Positions 25,680-34,500 of a stretch of DNA of 64,000 nucleotides are shown here, in pieces. Location: assembly GCA_000433475.1 (NCBI GenBank), contig HF993110.1, positions 62,001-126,000 on the forward strand, read 5' to 3'. The DNA comes from Mycoplasma sp. CAG:956 (GTDB taxonomy: Bacteria; Bacillota_I; Bacilli_A; RF39; UBA660). The notes under the pieces were generated by a model. That model ran no database searches, was not told the origin of the DNA, and was given only the letters and a program-made list of their open reading frames with translations. The position numbers were made by a program, and so were the translations under genes. Positions within the stretch are counted from its first letter, which is position 1. The number at the start of each line of letters is the position of its first letter.

Positions 25680-26998
25680 TAATTAATTAGACTGACTAAT
25701 TTATCTATTTCGGTTTGTTCTATTTTTGTGAATTTTATATCACTATCAAAATTCATATGTCTCAAAACCATTATGTTATTAAAATTTCCATATCTGGTTA
25801 AATGAACAAGTAATTTAAAATGAGGTTGAGTAATTATTTTTAAATAATTATCAGCTTCTTTTTTTGTGGTAAAATCTAAATATCCAACAGATTGTGTAAC
25901 ATTAACTTCATGCATAACAACTGGAATATAATATGTAGATAATGGAACAACAATTATCCATTTATCAAATATATCTTGTTTTTTACTAGCATATCTAGTC
26001 TTTCTCATAGTATGAATAGTTTTATATTTGAAAATATCATCTTGAACATCACTTAAAAACTTCTTTTGAGTAAAATTGTGTAGATCACATCTATAATCAA
26101 ATTTATTTCTATCATCACCAACTATTTTTTTTGCTAATTTTAAAACGGTATTTGAAATATATAAAGGAATAAATTTTAAATCTTTAGGTATTGTAACATT
26201 TTCTTGAATATCTTTTAATAGAAAATTATTAACTACATACGTTTTGTTATCAAAAACCCCTTTTTGCCAAACAATAATAGTAAATGATGATCCTATACCA
26301 TTAAAATATTTTTTGACATCGTTATCAATAACTATAAATGAACCTTCACTTAATAATTTTTTTAATGTTGTATTATTACTATTATATGTCATCCAATTGT
26401 TAGGCGTAACATAACATAAATATCCTTTATCATTAAGTAAATCTATTGAATGTTCAATAAAATCATTTGAAAGACTTTGATTTTTATTTCCACCTCCAGA
26501 ATATGGTGGATTAGCAACAATCAAATCATATTTCTCAGTCCATTCATCTTTAAGTTTAAAAAAATCTTCATGTGAAAAATGCTTTGGTTTTAATATTTTT
26601 TTGCAATTTTCTAATCTAATTGGATTTAATTCATTAAACCATATATTATTAATATTTGTTTTTAGCTGACAATAAGCTCCAAAATTTCCATTTCCAGCAC
26701 ATGGTTCCAATACTCTAATATCTTTTCTGTTCCATAATTCATCTGGAACATAGTCAATCATTTTTTTAACACATATCATTGGAGTACAAATATCATCATT
26801 AGAATTATAATGATTTGTATCTAGATTAACAATTTCATCATAATATTTAATAATTCTTTCTTCACTTTGTTTACCTATATATTTGTATGGTGATTTATAT
26901 TTATAAACTATATCAATATCTTCACCAAATAATGAAGATTGGACCACTTTCTTAGGTTTATTATCTTTACTCGCTTTGTCTAATTTATCTTTTGCCAT
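25676..26998 (-). CDS. N6-adenine DNA methyltransferase (type II R-M)
   Basis: A 440-residue protein. Motif I is LEPCAGNGNFGAY (AdoMet binding) and motif IV is ANPPYSGGG, specifying amino-methylation, probably N6-adenine; GYLCYVTPNNW follows as motifs V-VI. The C-terminal 200 residues would be the target-recognition region. Motif order I-IV with a C-terminal recognition region is gamma-like. It protects host sites from the convergent GIY-YIG-like nuclease, whose gene overlaps by four bases. The AGGAGGG site sets the start. The upstream XRE gene is 11 bases away on the same strand. Confidence 0.9.
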   Translation of the reverse strand: MAKDKLDKASKDNKPKKVVQSSLFGEDIDIVYKYKSPYKYIGKQSEERIIKYYDEIVNLDTNHYNSNDDICTPMICVKKMIDYVPDELWNRKDIRVLEPCAGNGNFGAYCQLKTNINNIWFNELNPIRLENCKKILKPKHFSHEDFFKLKDEWTEKYDLIVANPPYSGGGNKNQSLSNDFIEHSIDLLNDKGYLCYVTPNNWMTYNSNNTTLKKLLSEGSFIVIDNDVKKYFNGIGSSFTIIVWQKGVFDNKTYVVNNFLLKDIQENVTIPKDLKFIPLYISNTVLKLAKKIVGDDRNKFDYRCDLHNFTQKKFLSDVQDDIFKYKTIHTMRKTRYASKKQDIFDKWIIVVPLSTYYIPVVMHEVNVTQSVGYLDFTTKKEADNYLKIITQPHFKLLVHLTRYGNFNNIMVLRHMNFDSDIKFTKIEQTEIDKLVSLINY

Positions 26999-27009
26999 TT
27001 TAAACCCTC

Positions 27010-27510
27010 CTATTTTTCTTGCATCAAGCTTTCATATTTAAGATCTATATTTTCTAAATCTTTATATATCAATTTGATTTCTTTCTTAACTTCTTCTGAA
27101 ACAGTATCCAAAGAATCCAAATATTTGCATACCACATCAAAAGATTCTTTAATTTCTTGTCCGCATCTTCTTTTTATTTCTATTAAATAAGCACAATGTT
27201 CTATCTCTCTTCTATAATCTTGAATAATTTTATCGTACTTTTCATAAGAAACAATAACATTCTCATCACCATATTTGATAGTATCTTCAGAATAACCAGC
27301 TAATCTACACATTTCTGCATAATCTAATCCTAGATACTTTTCAAATCCTTTTAGAGTAAGAACAGCAGGTCTCATTCTAATACCATTTTCAATATTATTA
27401 ATTTCTGTATGACTAATGTCACATAATTCAGCTAGTTTTCTTGCAGATAAATGTTTATCTTTTCTAGCTTTTTTAATAAGATCTCCTAGAACAATTTCGT
27501 TTCTCACCAT
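27010..27510 (-). CDS. XRE-family controller-like regulator of the R-M system
   Basis: A 166-residue protein. HTH_3 domain at about residues 5-65 (LGDLIKKARKDKHLSARKLA, then CDISHTEINNIENGIRMRP), then a long helical/coiled-coil tail of about 90 residues not found in classical 79-residue C proteins. The ATG at 27510 is chosen because AAGGAG lies ten bases upstream; a GTG three codons earlier is too close to it. It is co-directional with the methylase gene, 11 bases apart. Repeated GTTTCC sites and a promoter lie immediately upstream, consistent with autoregulation. Confidence 0.82.
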   Translation of the reverse strand: MVRNEIVLGDLIKKARKDKHLSARKLAELCDISHTEINNIENGIRMRPAVLTLKGFEKYLGLDYAEMCRLAGYSEDTIKYGDENVIVSYEKYDKIIQDYRREIEHCAYLIEIKRRCGQEIKESFDVVCKYLDSLDTVSEEVKKEIKLIYKDLENIDLKYESLMQEK

Positions 27511-27534
27511 TATCCTCACTCTCCTTGTACTCCC

Positions 27535-27563
27535 ATTATAACAGACTTTTTTAAATTTGTTAA
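27535..27563 (-). promoter_or_regulatory. Promoter of the XRE-methylase operon
   Basis: On the minus strand TTAACA (27563-27558), a 17-base spacer and TATAAT (27540-27535). Transcription would begin within about 20 bases of the ATG. Confidence 0.6.
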
Positions 27564-27570
27564 TATTTTT

Positions 27571-27665
27571 TGGAAACTAGTTGACAAAATTAAATAATAG
27601 CAGTAAATTCCAATTATGAAAAGTAGTTTCCATTTTAAATTAAGCTAATTGTAAAGCGGTTTCCA
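27571..27665. promoter_or_regulatory. GTTTCC operator-like repeats upstream of the R-M controller
   Basis: Three copies of a 9-bp word: TGGAAACTA at 27571-27579, its exact inverse TAGTTTCCA at 27624-27632, and CGGTTTCCA at 27657-27665. The second and third are 33 bp apart, about three helical turns. The first abuts the -35 of the XRE promoter. They probably bind the XRE protein; this is inference from position and symmetry. Confidence 0.5.
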
Positions 27666-27685
27666 AAAGAAAGCAAAGTGAGAAG

Positions 27686-27807
27686 ATGCCTAAAATTAGA
27701 AGCTATGCTGACACCCATATTTCACATGACGGTATGCCATATCATGAACTTGCTTAAAAATATGCTATTATTGTTGTCATATTGCTTATTATGGTTTAGA
27801 ATTATAG
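27686..27807 (+). pseudogene. C-terminal remnant of the PhnP-like metallo-beta-lactamase gene
   Basis: From 27686 the frame reads MPKIRSYADTHISHDGMPYH then ELA and a stop. After frame shifts it continues KYAIIVV and AYYGLEL, ending at TAG 27805-27807. The pattern 'THISH.G.P.HEL...YGLEL' is the end of PhnP-like hydrolases ('HFSHNG.P.HE...V.YDG.E.'). Its N-terminal half is at 20206-20419. The two halves bracket the 7.3-kb island, and the original operon continued into the NUDIX gene 23 bases further on. Confidence 0.62.
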
Positions 27808-27830
27808 TTATAAAGGAAAATAAAATTAAT

Positions 27831-28319
27831 ATGGAAATACTTGATTTATATGACAATAATTTCAATAAATTAGATAAAACAATAATCCGCCGAGTTGATG
27901 AAATACCTAATAATACTAATATAATGTTATCTTATGCTATTATTAAAAATGATAATAAATATTTACTTGAACAAACAACAGCTAGAAATGAGTATAAATG
28001 GTGTTTTGCTGGTGGACATTTACAACATAATGAAAATGCCATAAATGCTTTAAAAAGAGAACTAGAAGAAGAATTAAACTTAATTAATATAAATCCAACT
28101 AAAATAGAAACAATTAAATATCCTACTAAAAATTTTATCTTCAATATTTACTTAATCACTGACCAAATAGATATAGATAAATTAAAATATCAGATAGAAG
28201 AAGTTAACAATATAAAATGGTTTACCAAAGACGAATTAACAAAATTATGTGATGCTAACTGTGTTTTAGAACCTCATAAGTTTATAATTAAAAAATTTAT
28301 ATGTAACGATAATATCTAA
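27831..28319 (+). CDS. NUDIX hydrolase
   Basis: A 162-residue protein. The Nudix box is GGHLQHNENAINALKRELEE followed by ELNL; it keeps G-X5-E-X7-REUXEE, but the usual Gly after EE-X is Asn. The strand MLSYAIIKNDNKYLLEQTT and the C-terminal VNNIKWFTKDEL are typical. The start is ATG 27831 with AAAGGAAA upstream; the longer open frame back to 27678 is the decayed hydrolase remnant read in another frame. Before the island inserted, this gene would have been the sixth in the operon that begins with the other NUDIX gene at 17.5 kb. Confidence 0.85.
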   Translation: MEILDLYDNNFNKLDKTIIRRVDEIPNNTNIMLSYAIIKNDNKYLLEQTTARNEYKWCFAGGHLQHNENAINALKRELEEELNLININPTKIETIKYPTKNFIFNIYLITDQIDIDKLKYQIEEVNNIKWFTKDELTKLCDANCVLEPHKFIIKKFICNDNI

Positions 28320-28336
28320 TTTAATTATAAAACGAT

Positions 28337-28396
28337 AAAAAAGATAATAGATACAAAATAGTAAAACAACTACTTAAAGTATTATTATCTTTTTTT
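28337..28396. terminator. Bidirectional terminator between NUDIX and GH25 genes
   Basis: AAAAAAGATAATA (28337-28349) pairs perfectly with TATTATCTTTTTT (28383-28395) across a 33-base loop that can form further weak pairs. It is placed between convergent genes. Confidence 0.7.
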
Positions 28397-28402
28397 ACTT
28401 AC

Positions 28403-29575
28403 TTATTTATATAAAATATCTAAATCCACAAAACCATTAATACCGTCAACTAACCCCTTATCACTGAATTGCCATAACTTAAAATCTTTATCATAATTAG
28501 TCATACTAGTATAATGAGCAAGCCAAATTTTTCTATTACTAGTAGACCAAACATTGCTTAAATAAAACTTACTACCATATAACATAGTATCATAACCTTT
28601 ATTTTTTAAAATACTACTAAAATTATCATACATATTATTTAAATCATAAAAACTTACTTGATAATCTTGAAAATTATTCCAATTTTCCCAGTCAAAAGTA
28701 ACTCCTAATTCTAACTCTTCACCGTGCAAGTTATCACTTATAAACTTAGCTTGTTCTTCTATTTCTTCTAAAGTATTTGCATATGTATAAAAGTATACTC
28801 CTACTTTTAACCCTTGATTTTTAGCACCTTCTAAATTAGCTTGAAAATATTTATCTAAGACCAATTCCATATTAACAGTATAACCAAAACCTAATCTAAT
28901 AATGGCAAACTCTACACCAGCATTCTTAACTTTTTCCCAATCAATTTCTCCTTGAAAACTAGAAACATCAATACCTAACATAGTATTATCATTTTTGTAT
29001 TTCTCGACTGCTTCACTAAAATTTATACCTGTTGGCATACTATTGTCATTAGAACTGTTTGCAAATTCTTTAATAACATGTAAAGTAAAATCTTTATTAG
29101 TTTCGTTACCACTTTCATCTCTAACAACCATATTAAGTTTATAAGCACCAACTTTATCTTTATCATAATCACCATTTATTATACAAGCAACATTACGGTC
29201 ATAATTATCCCCATAAAAAGCACTATCACAAAGATTAAAATCAGTATCAACAAGTTTATAAATATTATTACTCATACTAAGAAATGGTGGTGTATCATCA
29301 TAAACATTAATACTAACATTTACCTTACCCTTATGCTTTTTATAATCTTGGTAATTGATTTCAATGGAATTTTCTCCGATTTTACTTAAGAATATCTCTT
29401 TATCATCACTAATAAAACCGTCATTTATATTTACTAAATCACTTAATTTAATACTAGTATAAACTTTAAAATTTAAATTATCTTTGATATCAACCAAAGC
29501 TTGCATTTTACCACAACCACATAATAAAAATATTATTAGAAAATTAATTATTACTACTTGTACTGCTTTTTTCAT
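28403..29575 (-). CDS. GH25 lysozyme-like lipoprotein
   Basis: A 390-residue protein. The lipoprotein signal peptide has lipobox LLCGC (Cys about 21). Residues about 25-170 form beta-sandwich, Ig-like modules (KVNVSINVYDDTPPFL, AYKLNMVVRDESGN). Residues about 195-390 form a glycoside hydrolase family 25 domain with LGIDVSSFQGEIDWEKVKNA, AIIRLGFGY, GVYFYTYA and the catalytic FDWEN. It cleaves the N-acetylmuramic acid backbone of peptidoglycan from the outer membrane face. A GAGGTT site precedes the ATG. It is convergent with the NUDIX gene and divergent from a coiled-coil membrane protein, with 291 AT-rich bases between them. Confidence 0.9.
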   Translation of the reverse strand: MKKAVQVVIINFLIIFLLCGCGKMQALVDIKDNLNFKVYTSIKLSDLVNINDGFISDDKEIFLSKIGENSIEINYQDYKKHKGKVNVSINVYDDTPPFLSMSNNIYKLVDTDFNLCDSAFYGDNYDRNVACIINGDYDKDKVGAYKLNMVVRDESGNETNKDFTLHVIKEFANSSNDNSMPTGINFSEAVEKYKNDNTMLGIDVSSFQGEIDWEKVKNAGVEFAIIRLGFGYTVNMELVLDKYFQANLEGAKNQGLKVGVYFYTYANTLEEIEEQAKFISDNLHGEELELGVTFDWENWNNFQDYQVSFYDLNNMYDNFSSILKNKGYDTMLYGSKFYLSNVWSTSNRKIWLAHYTSMTNYDKDFKLWQFSDKGLVDGINGFVDLDILYK

Positions 29576-29866
29576 TATAACCTCGTACTTTCTATACCTT
29601 ATTTATAGCACATTACTAGCTAAATACAAAGAATAACTTGAAAAATATTAAAAAAACATAAAGATAATATAATATATATCTATAAAACATAATGAGTCTT
29701 AATAGTATTTTTATTATATATAGATTATTAAGCAATTCATATTTATATAAAAATCATCTTTTAAATCAATTTTAAAATTAATGTAGAAATTTAATATATT
29801 AAAATATTTTGCATTACGAAAACTCTTGTGTTATTATATAGATATAAGAATATAAAGAGGTTATAT

Positions 29867-30694
29867 ATGCAAAGTACTAATAATCCTTATAATAAACCAA
29901 TGTTAATGGCTGGTATCTTAACTATAGTCCTAGGAATTATTCTAGGTGTAATAACAATTATAATCAATTTAAATAAGTATGTTAATAATATTAATCGATA
30001 TACAGAAGAAAACAAATATACTATTGAAGCTAAAATTACAGAAAATGATAATAATTACAATTCGTATGTTGATGAAATAAAAAGTTTAAATGAAGATAAG
30101 CTATTATATCAAAAAGAGTTAGCAACCTTTTCTAAAAATGATTATGTTTCTAAAGAATATAAAGAAATAGAACAAAAAATAACCAATATAAATGCTAAAT
30201 TAGAAGAACTAGAGCAATTAAAATATTCTTCTCTTACAGAAAAAAATAAACTTCGTAAAGAGTATAATGAGGTCCTAGAAGTTTTAGCCGAAAAAGAAAG
30301 TACTAAATCTTTAGTAAAATGTTATCTAGTTGGTTTTGCTATAATTATCGTTACAATTAATGCTGGAGCTTATTTTATTCATTTAGCTTTTAAACCAGAT
30401 GTTGATGATGTTATTTTAAAAAATCAAATTAAAATAGATAAAGAGTACGAGGAAAAGTTATTACAACTTCAAAAAAATACTCTTGATAAGAAAAAAGAAA
30501 GTATTGTAGAGAATAAAATTCCTGCAAGTCAATCAGAAGTCAAACAAAATACTTCAAACAAATCTAATAACAAACAATCTACTAAGAAGAAAAATTATAA
30601 TAATTCTAATAGAACTTATAATCGTAATAATAATTTTAAAAAGAATAATAATCCTAAAGTTAATACTTTAGATAAAAAAAATACTACTAAGTAA
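29867..30694 (+). CDS. Two-helix membrane protein with coiled coil and basic tail
   Basis: A 275-residue protein. The first membrane helix is about residues 12-34, a charged coiled coil spans about 50-150 (SFNEDKLLYQKEL-type heptads, EKNKLRKEYNEVLEVLAEKE), and the second helix is about 157-178. The C-terminal tail is very rich in Lys and Asn (KKKNYNNSNRTYNRNNNFKK). AAAGAGG six bases upstream fixes ATG 29867. No family is recognised. The topology suggests the coiled coil is outside and the basic tail inside, able to bind nucleic acid or membrane. The stop codon lies within its terminator. Confidence 0.65.
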   Translation: MQSTNNPYNKPMLMAGILTIVLGIILGVITIIINLNKYVNNINRYTEENKYTIEAKITENDNNYNSYVDEIKSLNEDKLLYQKELATFSKNDYVSKEYKEIEQKITNINAKLEELEQLKYSSLTEKNKLRKEYNEVLEVLAEKESTKSLVKCYLVGFAIIIVTINAGAYFIHLAFKPDVDDVILKNQIKIDKEYEEKLLQLQKNTLDKKKESIVENKIPASQSEVKQNTSNKSNNKQSTKKKNYNNSNRTYNRNNNFKKNNNPKVNTLDKKNTTK

Positions 30695-30714
30695 GTCACT
30701 TGGTAGTATTTTTA
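30677..30714 (+). terminator. Terminator overlapping a stop codon
   Basis: Stem AATACTAC / GTAGTATT with inner AAGT/ACTT pairs and a T-run. The stop codon of the coiled-coil membrane protein gene lies in the hairpin. Confidence 0.8.
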
Positions 30715-30795
30715 AGTCTATAAAGTTAATAAATTTATTTAATATTCATCCATATAAAACATAGATATTTTAGCTAAAAATAATTAATAAATCTT

Positions 30796-31368
30796 TTAAA
30801 TCTTGTAATTAATGCTCTTACTAGTTAAAAGTTCCTTGACCATACCTTTTATAAATTCGCCAATATCATCTAGTGAGCATTTTAAATCACCCATGAAATA
30901 ACGGACGAATAAGTTAACACAGCCATAAGTAAAGAAAGTAACTATTAAATCGCTATAATTAGTTTCAACAAACATATTAAAATCTATTAATCTTTTATTA
31001 ATCATATTACTTAATTTTTCAATAAATAACAATGGTTCTCTACTTCTTAGAAGTGTTCTATACATATCTTCATTATCTTTTAAGTTCTTAATAACTCTGT
31101 CAATATACTTATCTAAATCGTTAATACTTCTAATATCTTTATCGTATATAGAGATAAGTTCTAAAGTTTCATCTTGTAAGTCTTTGGCTACATCATAGAT
31201 AGAATCATAATGGGTATAAAAAGTTGAACGAGTAATATCAGCAAGTTTAACTAACTCTGTAACTGTCATATTAGACAATTCATTCTTTTCTTTTAATAAC
31301 TCAGCAAATGCTTCTCTAATTTTTTGTCTTGTTTTTATCGAAGACCTATTTTTATTCTTGACTTTCAT
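30796..31368 (-). CDS. TetR-family transcriptional repressor
   Basis: A 190-residue protein. The N-terminal HTH spans KTRQKIREAFAELLKEK and MTVTELVKLADITRSTFYTH, followed by the DYSIYD-type linker and a helical ligand/dimer domain of the TetR_C_8-like kind (YRTLLRSREPLLFIEKL). Start ATG 31368 follows AAAGGTGG; the frame continues three codons upstream to a GTG without support. It diverges from the MMPL exporter gene across a 166-base region with an inverted TGCAAACA/TGTTTGCA pair, so it most likely represses that exporter. Confidence 0.88.
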   Translation of the reverse strand: MKVKNKNRSSIKTRQKIREAFAELLKEKNELSNMTVTELVKLADITRSTFYTHYDSIYDVAKDLQDETLELISIYDKDIRSINDLDKYIDRVIKNLKDNEDMYRTLLRSREPLLFIEKLSNMINKRLIDFNMFVETNYSDLIVTFFTYGCVNLFVRYFMGDLKCSLDDIGEFIKGMVKELLTSKSINYKI

Positions 31369-31416
31369 TTGAACCACCTTTAAACTAGATAAATTATATC
31401 AAAAAGCAAAACAATT

Positions 31417-31489
31417 TGCAAACACTTGTCAAAATTTAGACATTATCCATAAAATTGTGCTTTATAAAGTGCGACTGTTTGCATATAAT
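31417..31489. promoter_or_regulatory. Candidate TetR operator pair and MMPL promoter
   Basis: TGCAAACA at 31417-31424 and its inverse TGTTTGCA at 31476-31483 flank the intergenic region; the second ends directly at the -10 hexamer TATAAT (31484-31489) of the MMPL gene. A repressor there would block polymerase. The -35 (TTTATA) is weak. Binding is inferred. Confidence 0.5.
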
Positions 31490-31534
31490 TTGTTGTGCGT
31501 CCCAGAAATATGGGGTTAAAAGGGAGGAAAAATT

Positions 31535-34500
31535 ATGCGAAAAGTTACTGATTTCATTATTGAAAAAAGAAATTATGTATTAACTATTTTTATAATTCTA
31601 TCAGTAGTTTCTTTATATCTTTCAACTAAAGTAAATATTAATTATGATTTAACAGAGTACCTACCAAGTACATCTGAAACCAGAATTGGTATGGACATTA
31701 TGAACGATGAGTTTCCAGAATTAGATACAAGTGCGTTAAATGTCATGTTTAAAGACTTAAATAGTGAAGATAAAAACAAAATTAAGGAAGAATTAGAAAA
31801 TTTAGACGGTGTATCTTCTGTTTCTTATGATGATACTGATAAGTATAATAAAGATGAATATACACTTTATGAAATTACAGTCGATGGTGCAGACGACTCA
31901 AAAAATGCTGCCAATGTTTACAATAGTGTAAAAGACAATTACAAAGATTATGAAGTTTATACTTCAGGAGCTGTTGCTACTCGCAATGCCCCTGTCCTTA
32001 ATATTGCGGTAATTGCCCTTGCTATTTTCTGTGCAATGATTATCTTAATCATTATGTGTGATAGCTATGTCGAACCATTCTTATTCTTATTTGTTATTGG
32101 TCTTGCTGTTTTCTTAAACAAGGGTACTAATATCATTTTTAGTAGTGTTTCTAACATTACTACATCCATTTGTGCAATCTTACAAATGGCTTTATCAATG
32201 GATTATTCTATCATGTTAATGAATAGATATACCCAAGAAAAAGAGCATACAAAAGATAAAGAAGAAGCTATGAAAAACGCTTTGTACCATTCATTTGGTT
32301 CTATTTCTAGTAGTTCTATTACTACTATTGTCGGATTACTTGCTTTAGTATTTATGAGCTTTACTATCGGTCGTGATTTAGGTATCGTTCTTGCTAAGGG
32401 TGTAATCTTCAGTTTAGTAAGTATTTTCTTAGCCCTACCAGCTTTGATTTTAATGTTTGATAATTTAATCCAAAAAACACAAAAGAAACATTTAACTATG
32501 AAGTTAGACTGGTTAGGAAACTTTAGCTTTGGTATTCGTCATATTGCTATTTTCTTATTCATTGCCATCTTTGCCTTAAGTTATTTCTTAAAAGGCAATT
32601 TACAATACGAATTTACTTCTAAAGAACAAGATGATATCGCACGAATTTTTAAAGAAAATAACCAAATTGCTCTTATTTATCCTAGTAGCCAAGAAGACTT
32701 TGTCGGTGCCTATTGTCGTTCTTTAGAAGGAACTCTAAAAATCGACCAAATCTTATGTTATGGTAATACTATCAATGAACCATTAAAATATGATGAATTA
32801 AAAGATAAATTTAGTGATTTAGGTCAAGATGTTGATATTGATGATTATGTTCTTAAATTAATTTATTTCAATTACTATAATAAGCAAGAAACAACTATGA
32901 CTTTTAACGATTTAGTTACTTTTATAGAAAATAAAGTATATCCTAATGCTGAACTTTCTAAAGAAATAACACCAGAATTAAGAGAAAATATTAATAAACT
33001 TAAAAACTTTACTAGTATAAGTGCTCTAAATAAAAAGAGAACCGCTAGTGAAATTGCCAGTATCTTAGGAGTATCAAAAGACCAAGTAGACCAATTATTT
33101 ATTCTTTATAATGCAACTAATCCAAGTATAAAAATTACTTTGCCAGACCTTGCTAATTTTATAAATAATTATGTCTTAAAAAATGATACTTATAAGGCTT
33201 ATATTTCAAATGACCAAAAAGTATTATTAAATCAAGCTAAACCATTCTTAAGTAAAAATAATATTACTACAAAGAAAAATTCTAACGAAATTGCAAGTAT
33301 GTTTGAACTATCTAAAGACGATGTAGATAAGTTGTTTATGTATTATGAATCATTACAACCTATAACTGAAAAATTAACTATCAATGAATTTGTTAATTTC
33401 ACTTTAGATAAAGTCTATACTAATAAAGAATATAAAGGCCTATTTACAGATGATACCCTTGCTTCTTTAAAATTACTAAAAGTTTTAAGTAACAAAGAGA
33501 TTATCAATACTAAAATGGATGCTAAAGGCTTAGCTAAAATCTTTGACTTATCTAAAGATGATATTGACTCAATCTTAGATTTAAAAAATGTTACTATTAA
33601 CGGTTATACTCCAGCTGAGATTAAAGAATTAATTACTAAATATAAAGAATTGATTGAAGAAAAAACTGGTATCGATGTTGATGAAGTCCTTGCTAAATTA
33701 GAAGATTACATCCAAAATCATGAAATAACTGAGGAAGAACTAATGACTATTAAAGAAATTGCTACAGCCTTAGGTATTCCAGAAGAAAAAGTAGATGAAA
33801 TAATTACTATTATTAAAAATAAAGAAATTTATGTAACACCTTATGAATTCGTTAATTTAATTCTAGAAAATAAAGATAATGCTATTCTAAGTAAAATCTT
33901 AGATGAAAATACTATTCAAACTTTAACACTTGCTAAGAACATCATGATGGCTACAAATAATGATACAAAATTTAGTTATACTGAACTTTCTAAATTAATT
34001 GGTGTTGATGAGTCCATGCTTAAACAAATTTATACTTTATATCATGTTATGAATACTAAAACTTCAATTACACCAATGGAATTTGCTAAGTTCTTACTTA
34101 ACCATCAAAATGATGAGATATTACAAGGCTCTCTGGATAAAGACTCCCTAACTAAACTAAATCTTGTAAATACAGTAATGAATTCTGTTTATAATAATAC
34201 TAAATATAACTACACTAATATGGCTAACTTAATTGGTACTTCAAAAGATGATTTAAAACTATTATATTCATTATATGAAGTACAAAATGGTAAAAATGTT
34301 ACATTATCATTAGATACATTTGTTAATTACTTACTAAATAATGTGGTAAATGATAGAAAGTATTCTTCTATGTTTACTGATGATATGAAAACTCAGTTAA
34401 CTACTGTCCGTGCTATTATGGAATCAGTTAAGAAAAATACTAAATTTAATCTAACAGAGATGCTAGCACTTATTAATCCCCTAGCAGATAATATTGATGA

